From the NCBI RefSeq assembly GCF_000706765.1, contig NZ_CP006018.1:434001-498000 (forward strand): a stretch of DNA of 64,000 bases, read 5' to 3'. This stretch comes from Bifidobacterium [indicum] DSM 20214 = LMG 11587. Its GTDB lineage: Bacteria > Actinomycetota > Actinomycetes > Actinomycetales > Bifidobacteriaceae. Positions 30,430 through 38,100 of this stretch are shown here, one piece after another. Each line of letters opens with the position of its first letter. The first letter of the stretch is position 1. The notes under the pieces were generated by a model. The model was not told where the DNA came from. It worked only from the letters and a program-made list of their open reading frames with translations, and made no database searches. The position numbers and the translations under genes were made by a program.

Positions 30430-31335
30430 ATGACTGAGTCCGAAATCCATCTGATGCCACCTGCCCCCTTCGGCAGGGTCATTCCGGCCATGGTCACCCC
30501 CATGAAGGCCGATGGATCCATGGACTTCCAGGCTGCTGCTGCCTTGGCCCGCAGACTGGTGGCCGATGGGGCCGATGGGATTCTCGTCAACGGCACCACG
30601 GGGGAATCCCCGGTGACCCACATGGACGAAAAGGTCAATCTGGTCCGGGTGGTCAGGCAGGCAGTCGATGTTCCGGTCATTTCGGGTGCCGGGTCCAACG
30701 ACACCGCGCATACGGTCCGCATGGTCGAGATGATTCAGGAGGCCGGGGCGGATGCCCTCCTGGTGGTCATGCCATATTATTCCCGTCCCTCCCAGGACGG
30801 CGTGGTGGCGCACTACCGGTCGGTATGCGAGTCCGCCGATCGTCCGGTCATCCTTTACGATGTGCCTGGCCGTACCGGCCTGCATGTCGAGCTGGACACC
30901 TACCGCCGCCTGTCGGAGCTCAAGCATGTGGAAGCCGTCAAGGATGCCACCGGTGACCTGGCCGCGGTGCCGCAGAAGCGGCAGGAGACCGGGCTGGCAT
31001 GGTATTCGGGTGACGATGGGCTCTATCTGCCCTTCCTGGCCCTGGGGGCAGTCGGTATCATATCGGTCATGGCCCATGTGGCGAGTGGCCCCATGCAGGA
31101 TCTGGCGGCCCGATTCGATACCGGTGACCTGACGGGCGCGCAGCGGCTGGCTGCCACCTTGGCGCCCCTGGTCCAGGCCCTGAACGGCGATGGACAGCAG
31201 GCCGTCATGGCCAAGGCCGCCCTGAAGGTGGCGGGGTCACTCGACGAAACCACGATGAGGCTGCCCAATCTGGGACCCGGTAAGGAGCAGCTCTCCAAGG
31301 CCAAGGCGGGCATGAAGGCCGCCGGTCTTATCTGA
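30430..31335 (+). CDS. dapA: 4-hydroxy-tetrahydrodipicolinate synthase
   Basis: A protein of 301 residues that condenses pyruvate with aspartate semialdehyde at the start of the diaminopimelate branch. The GTTGE motif, Tyr143 in YDVPGRT and the Schiff-base Lys171 in EAVKDAT are all present, with the normal length of the family. It is the second gene of a dapB-dapA pair and precedes the RNase J gene by 50 bases, the same order found in many actinobacteria. Confidence 0.97.
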   Translation: MTESEIHLMPPAPFGRVIPAMVTPMKADGSMDFQAAAALARRLVADGADGILVNGTTGESPVTHMDEKVNLVRVVRQAVDVPVISGAGSNDTAHTVRMVEMIQEAGADALLVVMPYYSRPSQDGVVAHYRSVCESADRPVILYDVPGRTGLHVELDTYRRLSELKHVEAVKDATGDLAAVPQKRQETGLAWYSGDDGLYLPFLALGAVGIISVMAHVASGPMQDLAARFDTGDLTGAQRLAATLAPLVQALNGDGQQAVMAKAALKVAGSLDETTMRLPNLGPGKEQLSKAKAGMKAAGLI

Positions 31336-31385
31336 CCGGGACCGGAAAACGAAACGTCGCCCCTGTATAGGCAGGGGTACAGATA

Positions 31386-33278
31386 ATGGAAACACAAGTG
31401 AGAATGGCTAGAAAAACGCAAGAAGAGAAGACAACAAGCAAGAGCAGGAACAGGCAATCCGCCTCCAAGGGCCGCAACCGGTCCGCAGGCGCAGGCAAGA
31501 AGGGGAACGGCAGGTCGCGTGGTGAATCCCGCGGTCGCCGCAACGGTTCCATGCAGCGAGGAAAGGGGACCCAGGTAGAGCAGCGTCTGGTGGCGCCTCC
31601 CAAGTACCGCAAGGGATCCATGCGGATCGTTCCACTGGGTGGTCTTGGCGAAATCGGCCGCAACATGAATGTGATCGAGTACAACGGACACATTCTGCTC
31701 ATTGACTGCGGTGTCCTCTTCCCCGAAGAGGAGCAGCCGGGTGTGGACCTGATTCTGCCCGACTTCAGCTATATCAAGGACAAGCTGGACCAGATCGATG
31801 CCCTGGTTCTGACCCACGGGCATGAAGACCACATCGGTGGTGTGCCCTACCTGCTCAAGATGCGTCCGGACATCCCTCTGATTGGTTCCAAGCTGACCCT
31901 AGGCTTCGTTGACGCCAAGTGCGAGGAGCACCACCTCAAGCCCACCGAGGTGGAGGTCAAGGGACGCGACAAGCTCAAAGTCGGCCCCTTCAACCTGGAG
32001 TTCGTGTCCGTGACCCACTCCATCCCCGATGCCCTGGCCGTCTCCGTACGGACCCCCGCCGGTCATATCATCGACACCGGCGATATGAAGATCGATCCGC
32101 TGCCCCTTGACCACCGACTGACCGATCTGCGTGAGTTCGGCAAGCTGGGTGAGTCCGGTGTGGACCTGCTCATGGCGGACTCCACCAATGCGGAGGTGCC
32201 TGGATACGTCAAGCCGGAGATCTCCATCTCCCCGGCCCTCGACAAGGCCTTTGCCGAGGCTCAGCGCAAGATCGTCGTGGCCTCCTTCTCCAGCCACGTG
32301 CACCGGGTGCAGCAGGTGGTGGACACCGCCCACAAGTATGGACGCAAGGTGGTATTCGCCGGACGCTCCATGGTGCGTAACATGTCGATCGCCTCCGACC
32401 TCGGATACCTCCATCTGCCCGAGGACACGGTGGTGGACCTCAAGGATGCGCATGACATCCCGGACGAGAAGATCGTTTACATGTGCACGGGTTCCCAGGG
32501 CGAGCCCATGGCGGCCCTGGGCCGTATCGCCGATGGGACCCACCGTGACATCACCATCAACGAGTTCGATACGGTCATCCTGGCCAGCTCCCTGATTCCC
32601 GGCAACGAGCACGGGGTCTATAAGGTCATCAACAAGCTGGTGCGTATGGGGGCCAAGGTGGTCAACCGCGACAATGCGGCCATCCACGTTTCCGGTCACT
32701 CAGACGAGGGCGAGCTCCTGCACTTCTACAACATCGTGCAGCCCAAGTGCGCCATGCCCATCCACGGTGAGAACCGCCACCTGGTGGCCAACGGTCTGAT
32801 TGCCGTCAAGACCGGTGTGGACCCCCAGAACGTCGTCCTGGCTGAGGACGGCGACGTGGTCGACCTCTACCATGGCAAGGCCGCCGTAGTCGGATCCGTG
32901 CCCTGCGGATATGTCTACGTAGATGGTGATTCCGTGGGCGAGCTGACCGATGAGGAGCTGGAGCAGCGCCGCATCCTGGGCACCGAGGGATTCGTCTCGG
33001 CCTTCGCCGTGGTCGACAGCGAGACCGGCAAGGTCGTTTCGGGCCCCAAGGTCTACCTGAATGCGGTCGCCGAGGACGAGAGCGAGTTCAAGTCCATCAA
33101 CGCGCAGGTGGTCGACCAGCTTGAGGATGCCATGGCCAATGGCACCACGGGCACCTACCAACTGCAGCAGCTCATGCGTCGCACCCTGGGCGGGTGGATC
33201 TCCAGGAAGCTGCATCGCCGGCCCATGATTGTCCCGGTCGTGGCCGACGTGGCCACCGATGTGGAGAAGCAGGACTGA
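31386..33278 (+). CDS. rnj: Ribonuclease J
   Basis: A protein of 630 residues with metallo-beta-lactamase and beta-CASP domains; RNase J acts as a 5'-3' exonuclease and endonuclease in mRNA decay and rRNA maturation. The zinc motif HGHEDHIGG starts at about residue 144, preceded by LGGLGEIGRNM. The beta-CASP parts SSHVHRVQQ, CTGSQGEPMAAL and HVSGHSDEGEL are clear. An N-terminal extension of roughly 75 residues is rich in Lys, Arg, Ser and Gly, as in other actinobacterial RNase J proteins, and may bind RNA. The start at 31386 is preferred (AGGGG nine to ten bases upstream); ATG 31404 is possible. Confidence 0.96.
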   Translation: METQVRMARKTQEEKTTSKSRNRQSASKGRNRSAGAGKKGNGRSRGESRGRRNGSMQRGKGTQVEQRLVAPPKYRKGSMRIVPLGGLGEIGRNMNVIEYNGHILLIDCGVLFPEEEQPGVDLILPDFSYIKDKLDQIDALVLTHGHEDHIGGVPYLLKMRPDIPLIGSKLTLGFVDAKCEEHHLKPTEVEVKGRDKLKVGPFNLEFVSVTHSIPDALAVSVRTPAGHIIDTGDMKIDPLPLDHRLTDLREFGKLGESGVDLLMADSTNAEVPGYVKPEISISPALDKAFAEAQRKIVVASFSSHVHRVQQVVDTAHKYGRKVVFAGRSMVRNMSIASDLGYLHLPEDTVVDLKDAHDIPDEKIVYMCTGSQGEPMAALGRIADGTHRDITINEFDTVILASSLIPGNEHGVYKVINKLVRMGAKVVNRDNAAIHVSGHSDEGELLHFYNIVQPKCAMPIHGENRHLVANGLIAVKTGVDPQNVVLAEDGDVVDLYHGKAAVVGSVPCGYVYVDGDSVGELTDEELEQRRILGTEGFVSAFAVVDSETGKVVSGPKVYLNAVAEDESEFKSINAQVVDQLEDAMANGTTGTYQLQQLMRRTLGGWISRKLHRRPMIVPVVADVATDVEKQD

Positions 33279-33321
33279 CGTTTCGTCTGGCGGATTGACC
33301 TGACGGCCTTCTGCGCGAATG

Positions 33322-33363
33322 ATCAAGGCCCCGGCCGCTCGTTGAAGCGGCCGGGGCCTTGAT
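33322..33363. terminator. Bidirectional terminator between rnj and the ABC importer operon
   Basis: An 18-base-pair perfect stem, starting ATCAAGGCCCCGG and closing with the complement, surrounds the loop CGTTGA. It sits between two converging genes. The stem ends in CTTGAT on both strands, giving a short T-containing tail. Confidence 0.85.
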
Positions 33364-33394
33364 GTTGCCGGGAGGGTGCGGACTGACGCTCCGT

Positions 33395-34297
33395 CTACTT
33401 GACTGCGCCTGCCACGATTCCCTGGTTCAGCTTTCGCTGGAAGATCACATAGAAGATGATGGTCGGGATGATGCTGAGCAGGGAGGCCGCTGCCAGGGCG
33501 GTGGCATCCATGGTGTGCTGCCCCTGGATGGTGGCCAGGGCCAGGGGGATGGTCTGCACCGAGTCGTCCATGAGGAAGGCCATGGGAATCATGTACTCGT
33601 TCCAGGTCCATACGAAGAAGAAGACGAAGAGTACGCTGATGGTCGGCCAGGAGATGGGCAGGACGATCCTGCTCAACACCTGCCAGCGGGTGGCGCCGTC
33701 GATGGAGGCCGCTTCAAGGATGGCCTGGGGGAAGGTGCCGTACACCGCCGACAGCAGATAGGTGCCGTAGGCGCTCTGGATCACCGTGAAAATGATGATG
33801 ATGGCGAGCTGGGTGTTGTAGAGTCCCGCCTCCTTGAAGATGGTGTAGAGGGGGTAGAGCAGGGACTCCTGGGGGAGCATATTGGCCAGCATGATCAAGA
33901 GGATGATCCACCTGTTGCCCTTGACCCGTCCGATACCCAGGGCGAAGGAGTTCAGCACGGAGAGCACGACGCCAAGCACGGCCACAACCAGCGAGATTAT
34001 CAGGCTGTTGACGAACTTCATGGGGAAGTTGCTGCTGACCCAGAAGGAGGTGATTCCGTTCATGGTCGGGTGGGCGGGAAGCGAGAGCGGTCCCGTGGCG
34101 TTGTAGTCCCCGATGGTCTTGAAGGCGTTCATGGCCAAAATGAGGAGGGGGAAGAGCATGATCACGGCACCCAGGACCAGGAGGACCAGTGCCACCCAGT
34201 TGCCCCAGCTGCGGATGTGCTTGCTCTTCCTGCCGGACTGCCTGCTCGGGCGTGCGGCGCCGTTCTGCTCTGACATCTGTATGTTTGCCTCTGTCAT
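33395..34297 (-). CDS. Sugar ABC transporter permease, MalG type
   Basis: A protein of 300 residues with six predicted membrane helices. The ATPase-docking EAA loop reads EAASIDGATRWQVLSRIVLP, which is the CUT1-family pattern. It is the last gene of a solute-binding protein - permease - permease operon and starts 15 bases after the other permease. The N-terminus (MTEANIQMSEQNG) could begin at the second Met instead. The ATPase is not encoded nearby, as is usual when a shared MsiK/MalK-type ATPase serves several importers. Confidence 0.93.
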   Translation of the reverse strand: MTEANIQMSEQNGAARPSRQSGRKSKHIRSWGNWVALVLLVLGAVIMLFPLLILAMNAFKTIGDYNATGPLSLPAHPTMNGITSFWVSSNFPMKFVNSLIISLVVAVLGVVLSVLNSFALGIGRVKGNRWIILLIMLANMLPQESLLYPLYTIFKEAGLYNTQLAIIIIFTVIQSAYGTYLLSAVYGTFPQAILEAASIDGATRWQVLSRIVLPISWPTISVLFVFFFVWTWNEYMIPMAFLMDDSVQTIPLALATIQGQHTMDATALAAASLLSIIPTIIFYVIFQRKLNQGIVAGAVK

Positions 34298-34312
34298 TGT
34301 GTGTCCCCTTCC

Positions 34313-35251
34313 CTAGGCCATGTTCTTTTCGACGCGCCCCTGCACCAGGGTGAACACGACGGAGAAGACGATGATCACCAAGGTCAGTGCTGTGGAGATC
34401 GCGGCTCCGTAGCCCACCTGGTGAAGCTGGAAGAACTGGTTGTATGAGTAGTAGGAGGGCACGATTGTGCTCGTGCCTGGTCCGCCCTTGGTAAGCAGAT
34501 AGACCGGGCCGAAGGTCTTCAGAGCACCGATGGTGGCGGTGAGGATGACCACCAGGAGTTCCGGAATGATGGAGGGGAGGGTCACGACCCTGAACTTCTG
34601 CCACCAGTTGGCCCCGTCCAGGCTGGCTGCCTCATAGAGCTCGGGATCGACGCGCTGCAGGCCCGACATGAAGATGACGATGGGGTAGCCCAGCTGTATC
34701 CAGATCAGGATGAACATGAGCACCGGCAGGGCGCTGCCGGGATCGCCCAGCCAATTGTGCTGGAGACCACCGAGCCCGATGCTTTCGAGGAGGGCGTTGA
34801 AGGCGCCATCGTCCGGACGGAAGATCCATCCCATGATGATGGAGGCCACAGCCACGGGCAAGAGCTGGGGCAGGTAGTACAGGGCCCGGATGAAGGAGGC
34901 TGTTCCGGAGTTGAACTTCTTCTGAATCACATCCGTCAGGACGGACGAGATCAGAAGTCCCAGGATGGTGGGGATGATGACGATCGCCACGATGATCCAG
35001 AAGGAGTTGATGAAGGACTTCCAGAAGGTTGCATCGGCGACGAGCCTCTGCCAGTTCTTCAGGCCTACGAAACGGACCGGTCCGACCCCGCGCCAACGGG
35101 TGAAGCTGAGATAGATGTTCCAGACGAAGGGAACGATGATGATGACAGCCAGGGAGAGGATCCCCGGAATCAGATAGGGGATGAACCTGGTTGATTTGTT
35201 GCCCGGCAGCCTTGACGCTGTGGACCGTTTACTGCTACCGCTTTGAGACAT
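34313..35251 (-). CDS. Sugar ABC transporter permease, MalF type
   Basis: A protein of 312 residues starting MSQSGSSKRS at 35251, with GGAGG five bases upstream. Six membrane helices and the EAA loop YEAASLDGANWWQKFRVVTLP place it with the MalF/UgpA permeases. It pairs with the next gene to form the channel for the binding protein encoded upstream. The substrate is a sugar or oligosaccharide but cannot be specified. Confidence 0.93.
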   Translation of the reverse strand: MSQSGSSKRSTASRLPGNKSTRFIPYLIPGILSLAVIIIVPFVWNIYLSFTRWRGVGPVRFVGLKNWQRLVADATFWKSFINSFWIIVAIVIIPTILGLLISSVLTDVIQKKFNSGTASFIRALYYLPQLLPVAVASIIMGWIFRPDDGAFNALLESIGLGGLQHNWLGDPGSALPVLMFILIWIQLGYPIVIFMSGLQRVDPELYEAASLDGANWWQKFRVVTLPSIIPELLVVILTATIGALKTFGPVYLLTKGGPGTSTIVPSYYSYNQFFQLHQVGYGAAISTALTLVIIVFSVVFTLVQGRVEKNMA

Positions 35252-35296
35252 GGCAGCCTCCGAACTCCTCTTTGAAGCTAGTTGATACTGGAAAGA

Positions 35297-35330
35297 CGGA
35301 CGGTGCTTCCGGTCTGGAAGGCACCGTCCG
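35297..35330 (-). terminator. Intercistronic stem-loop after the solute-binding protein gene
   Basis: CGGACGGTGCTTCC and GGAAGGCACCGTCCG form a long stem with a single bulged base and a five-base loop. On the coding (minus) strand it is followed by TCTTT. It lies between the binding protein and permease genes, where a partial terminator or RNA-protecting hairpin commonly makes the binding protein more abundant than the permeases. Confidence 0.65.
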
Positions 35331-35357
35331 GATTTGAAGGTGATTGGATTGCTTGAA

Positions 35358-36665
35358 CTAGTCCTTGACGTCCATGTCCTTGACACCCGAGGTATAGGCA
35401 TCCTTGATGGCTTCCAGGGTCTGGTCAGGGGTCTTGGTTCCGTTCACCAGTTCCTGGAGGGCCGCGGGGATGGCGTCGGTCAGGTTGGAGGCGGGGTAGT
35501 CGGGGTAGTAGGAGAGTGCATTCTCCTTGGAGAACTTGGCGTACTCCTCGGCCATGGCCTTGTTCTTGGGGTTGTCGATGCTGTCGTTGTCTGCGGCCAG
35601 CGGAATTCCGCCGTGCTTGGCAATGCCGTTCTGTTCCTTCTTGGAGAGGACCATGTCAATCAACTGGGCCGCCAGATCCTTGTTCTTGCTCTTCTCGGGG
35701 ATGGTCAGGAGGTTGCCGGTGCATCCCTGGGCGAACTTGGATCCCGGGAGGATGGAGGCATCCCATTCGAATCCCTTGATCTGATCCACGAAACGCCCCT
35801 GGTTCCAGGTGCCGGTCTGGTATATCGGGTATTCGCCCTTGATGAAGGAGGTTGTGGTGTCCTCGGCCTTGAGGCCGGTGGCGTTGCGGGAGATGTAGCC
35901 CTTGTCGAGCCAGTCATTCAGGGTCTTGGTGGCGTAGGTCAGGGACTCGTCCTTCCAGTTCACCTCGTGCTTGTACATCTGCCAGTCCTGGATGAAGCCC
36001 TTGTCGGCCTTGGTTGAAACCAGCTGCCACCAGAGCCACAGCACTCCGAACTCGCCTGCATCGGCGGCGATCGGGGTCACTCCGGCATCCTTGAACTTCT
36101 GGCAGGCGTCTTCGAACTCGGCCAGGGTGGTGGGTTCTTTGATGTTGTACTTGGCGAACATGTCCTTGTTGTAGTAGACCCGCTGGTACTCGGCGTAGTT
36201 GGGGGCGCCGTACCAGGTGTCTCCGCCCATGACGCCCTTCTCGTCATACTTGGCCATGGAGGCGTCCGCCTCGGTGACCTTCTTGTCCCAGCCGTACTTC
36301 TCGACATAGGGTCCCAGGTCGGTCAGGAGCCCCATGGAGGAGAGCATGCCGGCGCTGCCGTTGCCCCTGTTGGACTCCATGATGTCGGGGGCCTGGTCGG
36401 AATTGAGGAACTGGCTGCTGTTCTGGGCGATCTGGGCGAAGGACTTCACCTCGAACTTGACCTTGACACCGGTCTTCTTCGTGAAATCGGCTGCCGCCTC
36501 ACGCCAGGCCATGGTCTGGGCGGCGGTGTCCTTGTCGTAGTACCAGAAGGAGATACTCTCGGGCTTCTTGTCGTCCTTCTGCTCCCCGCCGCCTCCGCAG
36601 CCGGTCAGGGCAGTCACTGCCGAGGCGGCCACCAACAGGGTCGCCAACGCTTTCTTGATTCTCAT
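35358..36665 (-). CDS. Sugar ABC transporter solute-binding lipoprotein
   Basis: A protein of 435 residues starting MRIKKALAT at 36665, with AGGAG six bases upstream. A lipoprotein signal peptide ends in the lipobox LTGC (Cys near residue 23), followed by a Gly-rich linker, so the mature protein is anchored outside the membrane. The body is an extracellular solute-binding protein family 1 fold (FWYYDKDT, YYNKDMF, the YQTGTWNQGR segment). It is the first gene of the importer operon and lies downstream of two LacI-type operators. Confidence 0.93.
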   Translation of the reverse strand: MRIKKALATLLVAASAVTALTGCGGGGEQKDDKKPESISFWYYDKDTAAQTMAWREAAADFTKKTGVKVKFEVKSFAQIAQNSSQFLNSDQAPDIMESNRGNGSAGMLSSMGLLTDLGPYVEKYGWDKKVTEADASMAKYDEKGVMGGDTWYGAPNYAEYQRVYYNKDMFAKYNIKEPTTLAEFEDACQKFKDAGVTPIAADAGEFGVLWLWWQLVSTKADKGFIQDWQMYKHEVNWKDESLTYATKTLNDWLDKGYISRNATGLKAEDTTTSFIKGEYPIYQTGTWNQGRFVDQIKGFEWDASILPGSKFAQGCTGNLLTIPEKSKNKDLAAQLIDMVLSKKEQNGIAKHGGIPLAADNDSIDNPKNKAMAEEYAKFSKENALSYYPDYPASNLTDAIPAALQELVNGTKTPDQTLEAIKDAYTSGVKDMDVKD

Positions 36666-36714
36666 ATTTCTCCTCATTTCCTTTCCGGGCCGGTCGTACT
36701 GGTCCGACCAGCAG

Positions 36715-36728
36715 TAGAAACGTTTCGA
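36715..36728. promoter_or_regulatory. LacI-type operator, proximal copy
   Basis: TAGAAACGTTTCGA contains the perfect palindrome GAAACGTTTC, with the central CG step typical of LacI/GalR-family operators. It ends about 50 bases upstream of the binding protein ATG, so it probably overlaps the promoter or transcript start. It is an exact inverted copy of the distal operator. Confidence 0.7.
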
Positions 36729-36867
36729 TTGCAAAAATCGGCATTGTTTCCGTAAGTTCGGTTTGGTATCCGATTGATCGGGCCGGTCCTGGGTGACCGG
36801 GGCCCTCATCGCTATGCAACCTTTGCGCCAGGCATCTTCACCTCGCTGTCGATTCTTACGATCGTCG

Positions 36868-36881
36868 TCGAAACGTTTCTA
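36868..36881. promoter_or_regulatory. LacI-type operator, distal copy
   Basis: TCGAAACGTTTCTA is the exact reverse complement of the proximal operator, with the centres 153 bases apart. The pair could be bridged by one repressor tetramer. A second palindrome with the same half-site, CGTTT/AAACG, overlaps it on the right. Confidence 0.7.
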
Positions 36882-36979
36882 TAAACGACGATACCATAGG
36901 GGTTTTCTAGAAGTCAATTCTGTGCGCCGCCGGGGTGGAGCTTCTTCGCTTCCCGGTCTGGGCGTCTGCAATCAGGACC

Positions 36980-37822
36980 TCACGCCCTCCTGGCCGGGTT
37001 TGCGACAGGGTTGCCGTTCGCGTCGTAGGTGAAATGGCTCAGCCAGTGGTTGAATCCACCGGCACCCCGTCCGCACCAGATGATTCTTGCGCTCCGGTCG
37101 GCGCAACCGGTCAGGATATGGTTGACCGTTCCTGTTACCAGGTCGTTGGTCAGGCGGTAATCCTGCAGGAGCCCCTTGGCGCGGTGGGTCTCGATCAGGG
37201 TTCGCTGGTGTCGGTCCATCGCCCTCCAGGGATCTACGGCGCAGAAGGCCCGGGCCGGCATACCGAGCCGGTTTGCCTGCATCAGGGCCAGGCCGCCGCC
37301 CATGCTGTGACCGGTCAAGAGGATTGTGGCAGACGTTCCCACCTGTTTCCGGGCCAGTCCCAAGGCATCGTCGGCCATGGCCCTGGCCTCGCCGATCTGG
37401 GACCAGGGGAGGGGAAAGGGAACAAGAAAGGTGGTCAGGGCGGCGAGGATGTCTCTCGAAGTGTCGTCCCTCAGATTGGTGCCGGCAAAGACCACGGTCA
37501 GGTGGCGGTAGTCGGGGCGTCCCTGACGGTCAGGTGTGGTCACCATGCCCTCGAACCCATTGCCGGCACAGTAGTGGGAGCGAATCACCCAGTAGAAACC
37601 CAGAGATTGGTCCAGGAACCGATGCCTGCCGACGTGGGTCAGTCCGTCTCCTCGTGCAACCCCATAGGAGTACTGACAGAGCAGGTTGAGCTGGTGGAGG
37701 TTGAATCCGCCGGTGTGGGGTGCAACGGCCGAGACTGTGCCCGCTGAGCTCTCGTCCGCCAGCCGGCGGTGATGGCGGCATGGTGTCCGGATCGAGGCGC
37801 CGGCTGCCCTGATACCCCTCAT
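36980..37822 (-). CDS. Class 3 lipase-like alpha/beta hydrolase
   Basis: A protein of 280 residues from ATG 37822, chosen for a GGAGAG site seven bases upstream; ATG 37837 would add five residues. The nucleophile elbow is GHSMGGGLALMQANRL (GxSxG), preceded by VVFAGTNLRDD, the lipase-3-type strand with an oxyanion residue. A FCAVDPWRAMD segment and a late His (NHWLSH) could provide the acid and base. No signal peptide is evident, so it probably acts in the cytoplasm. Substrate unknown. Confidence 0.75.
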   Translation of the reverse strand: MRGIRAAGASIRTPCRHHRRLADESSAGTVSAVAPHTGGFNLHQLNLLCQYSYGVARGDGLTHVGRHRFLDQSLGFYWVIRSHYCAGNGFEGMVTTPDRQGRPDYRHLTVVFAGTNLRDDTSRDILAALTTFLVPFPLPWSQIGEARAMADDALGLARKQVGTSATILLTGHSMGGGLALMQANRLGMPARAFCAVDPWRAMDRHQRTLIETHRAKGLLQDYRLTNDLVTGTVNHILTGCADRSARIIWCGRGAGGFNHWLSHFTYDANGNPVANPARRA

Positions 37823-38100
37823 GGTCCTTCTCTCCATCCGCCTGCAAAACCGTCCGACCGGGTGCGGCTCCCCGATCTATCATGACAAGTCCTTTGTCTG
37901 CCGGGGTATTCCCCCGGTTGAGTTCCTAAGGTACCGCAGGCCGCGAAGTTCCGTGCTCGGAGAAAAACCGGCGGGTGTCTTCCTGCTCAGGGGCATTGAT
38001 TAGACTTGTTCTGAGTACCCAAGACCCGGCCCTGGCGTCTGTGCACCCGTTGCCAGTCCCGAGAGGCCGTCGGCATCAACCGTATGTGTGAAAGGAAACC

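Larger units (their letters stand above)
36666..36979. other. Regulatory region upstream of the ABC importer operon
   Basis: These 314 bases separate the hydrolase stop from the binding protein start; both genes are on the minus strand. It contains two GAAACGTTTC operators (listed separately). Next to the distal one is a second overlapping palindrome, CGTTT-CTAT-AAACG at 36874-36887. No confident -35/-10 pair could be assigned, though the stretch between the operators is relatively AT-rich. Confidence 0.5.
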
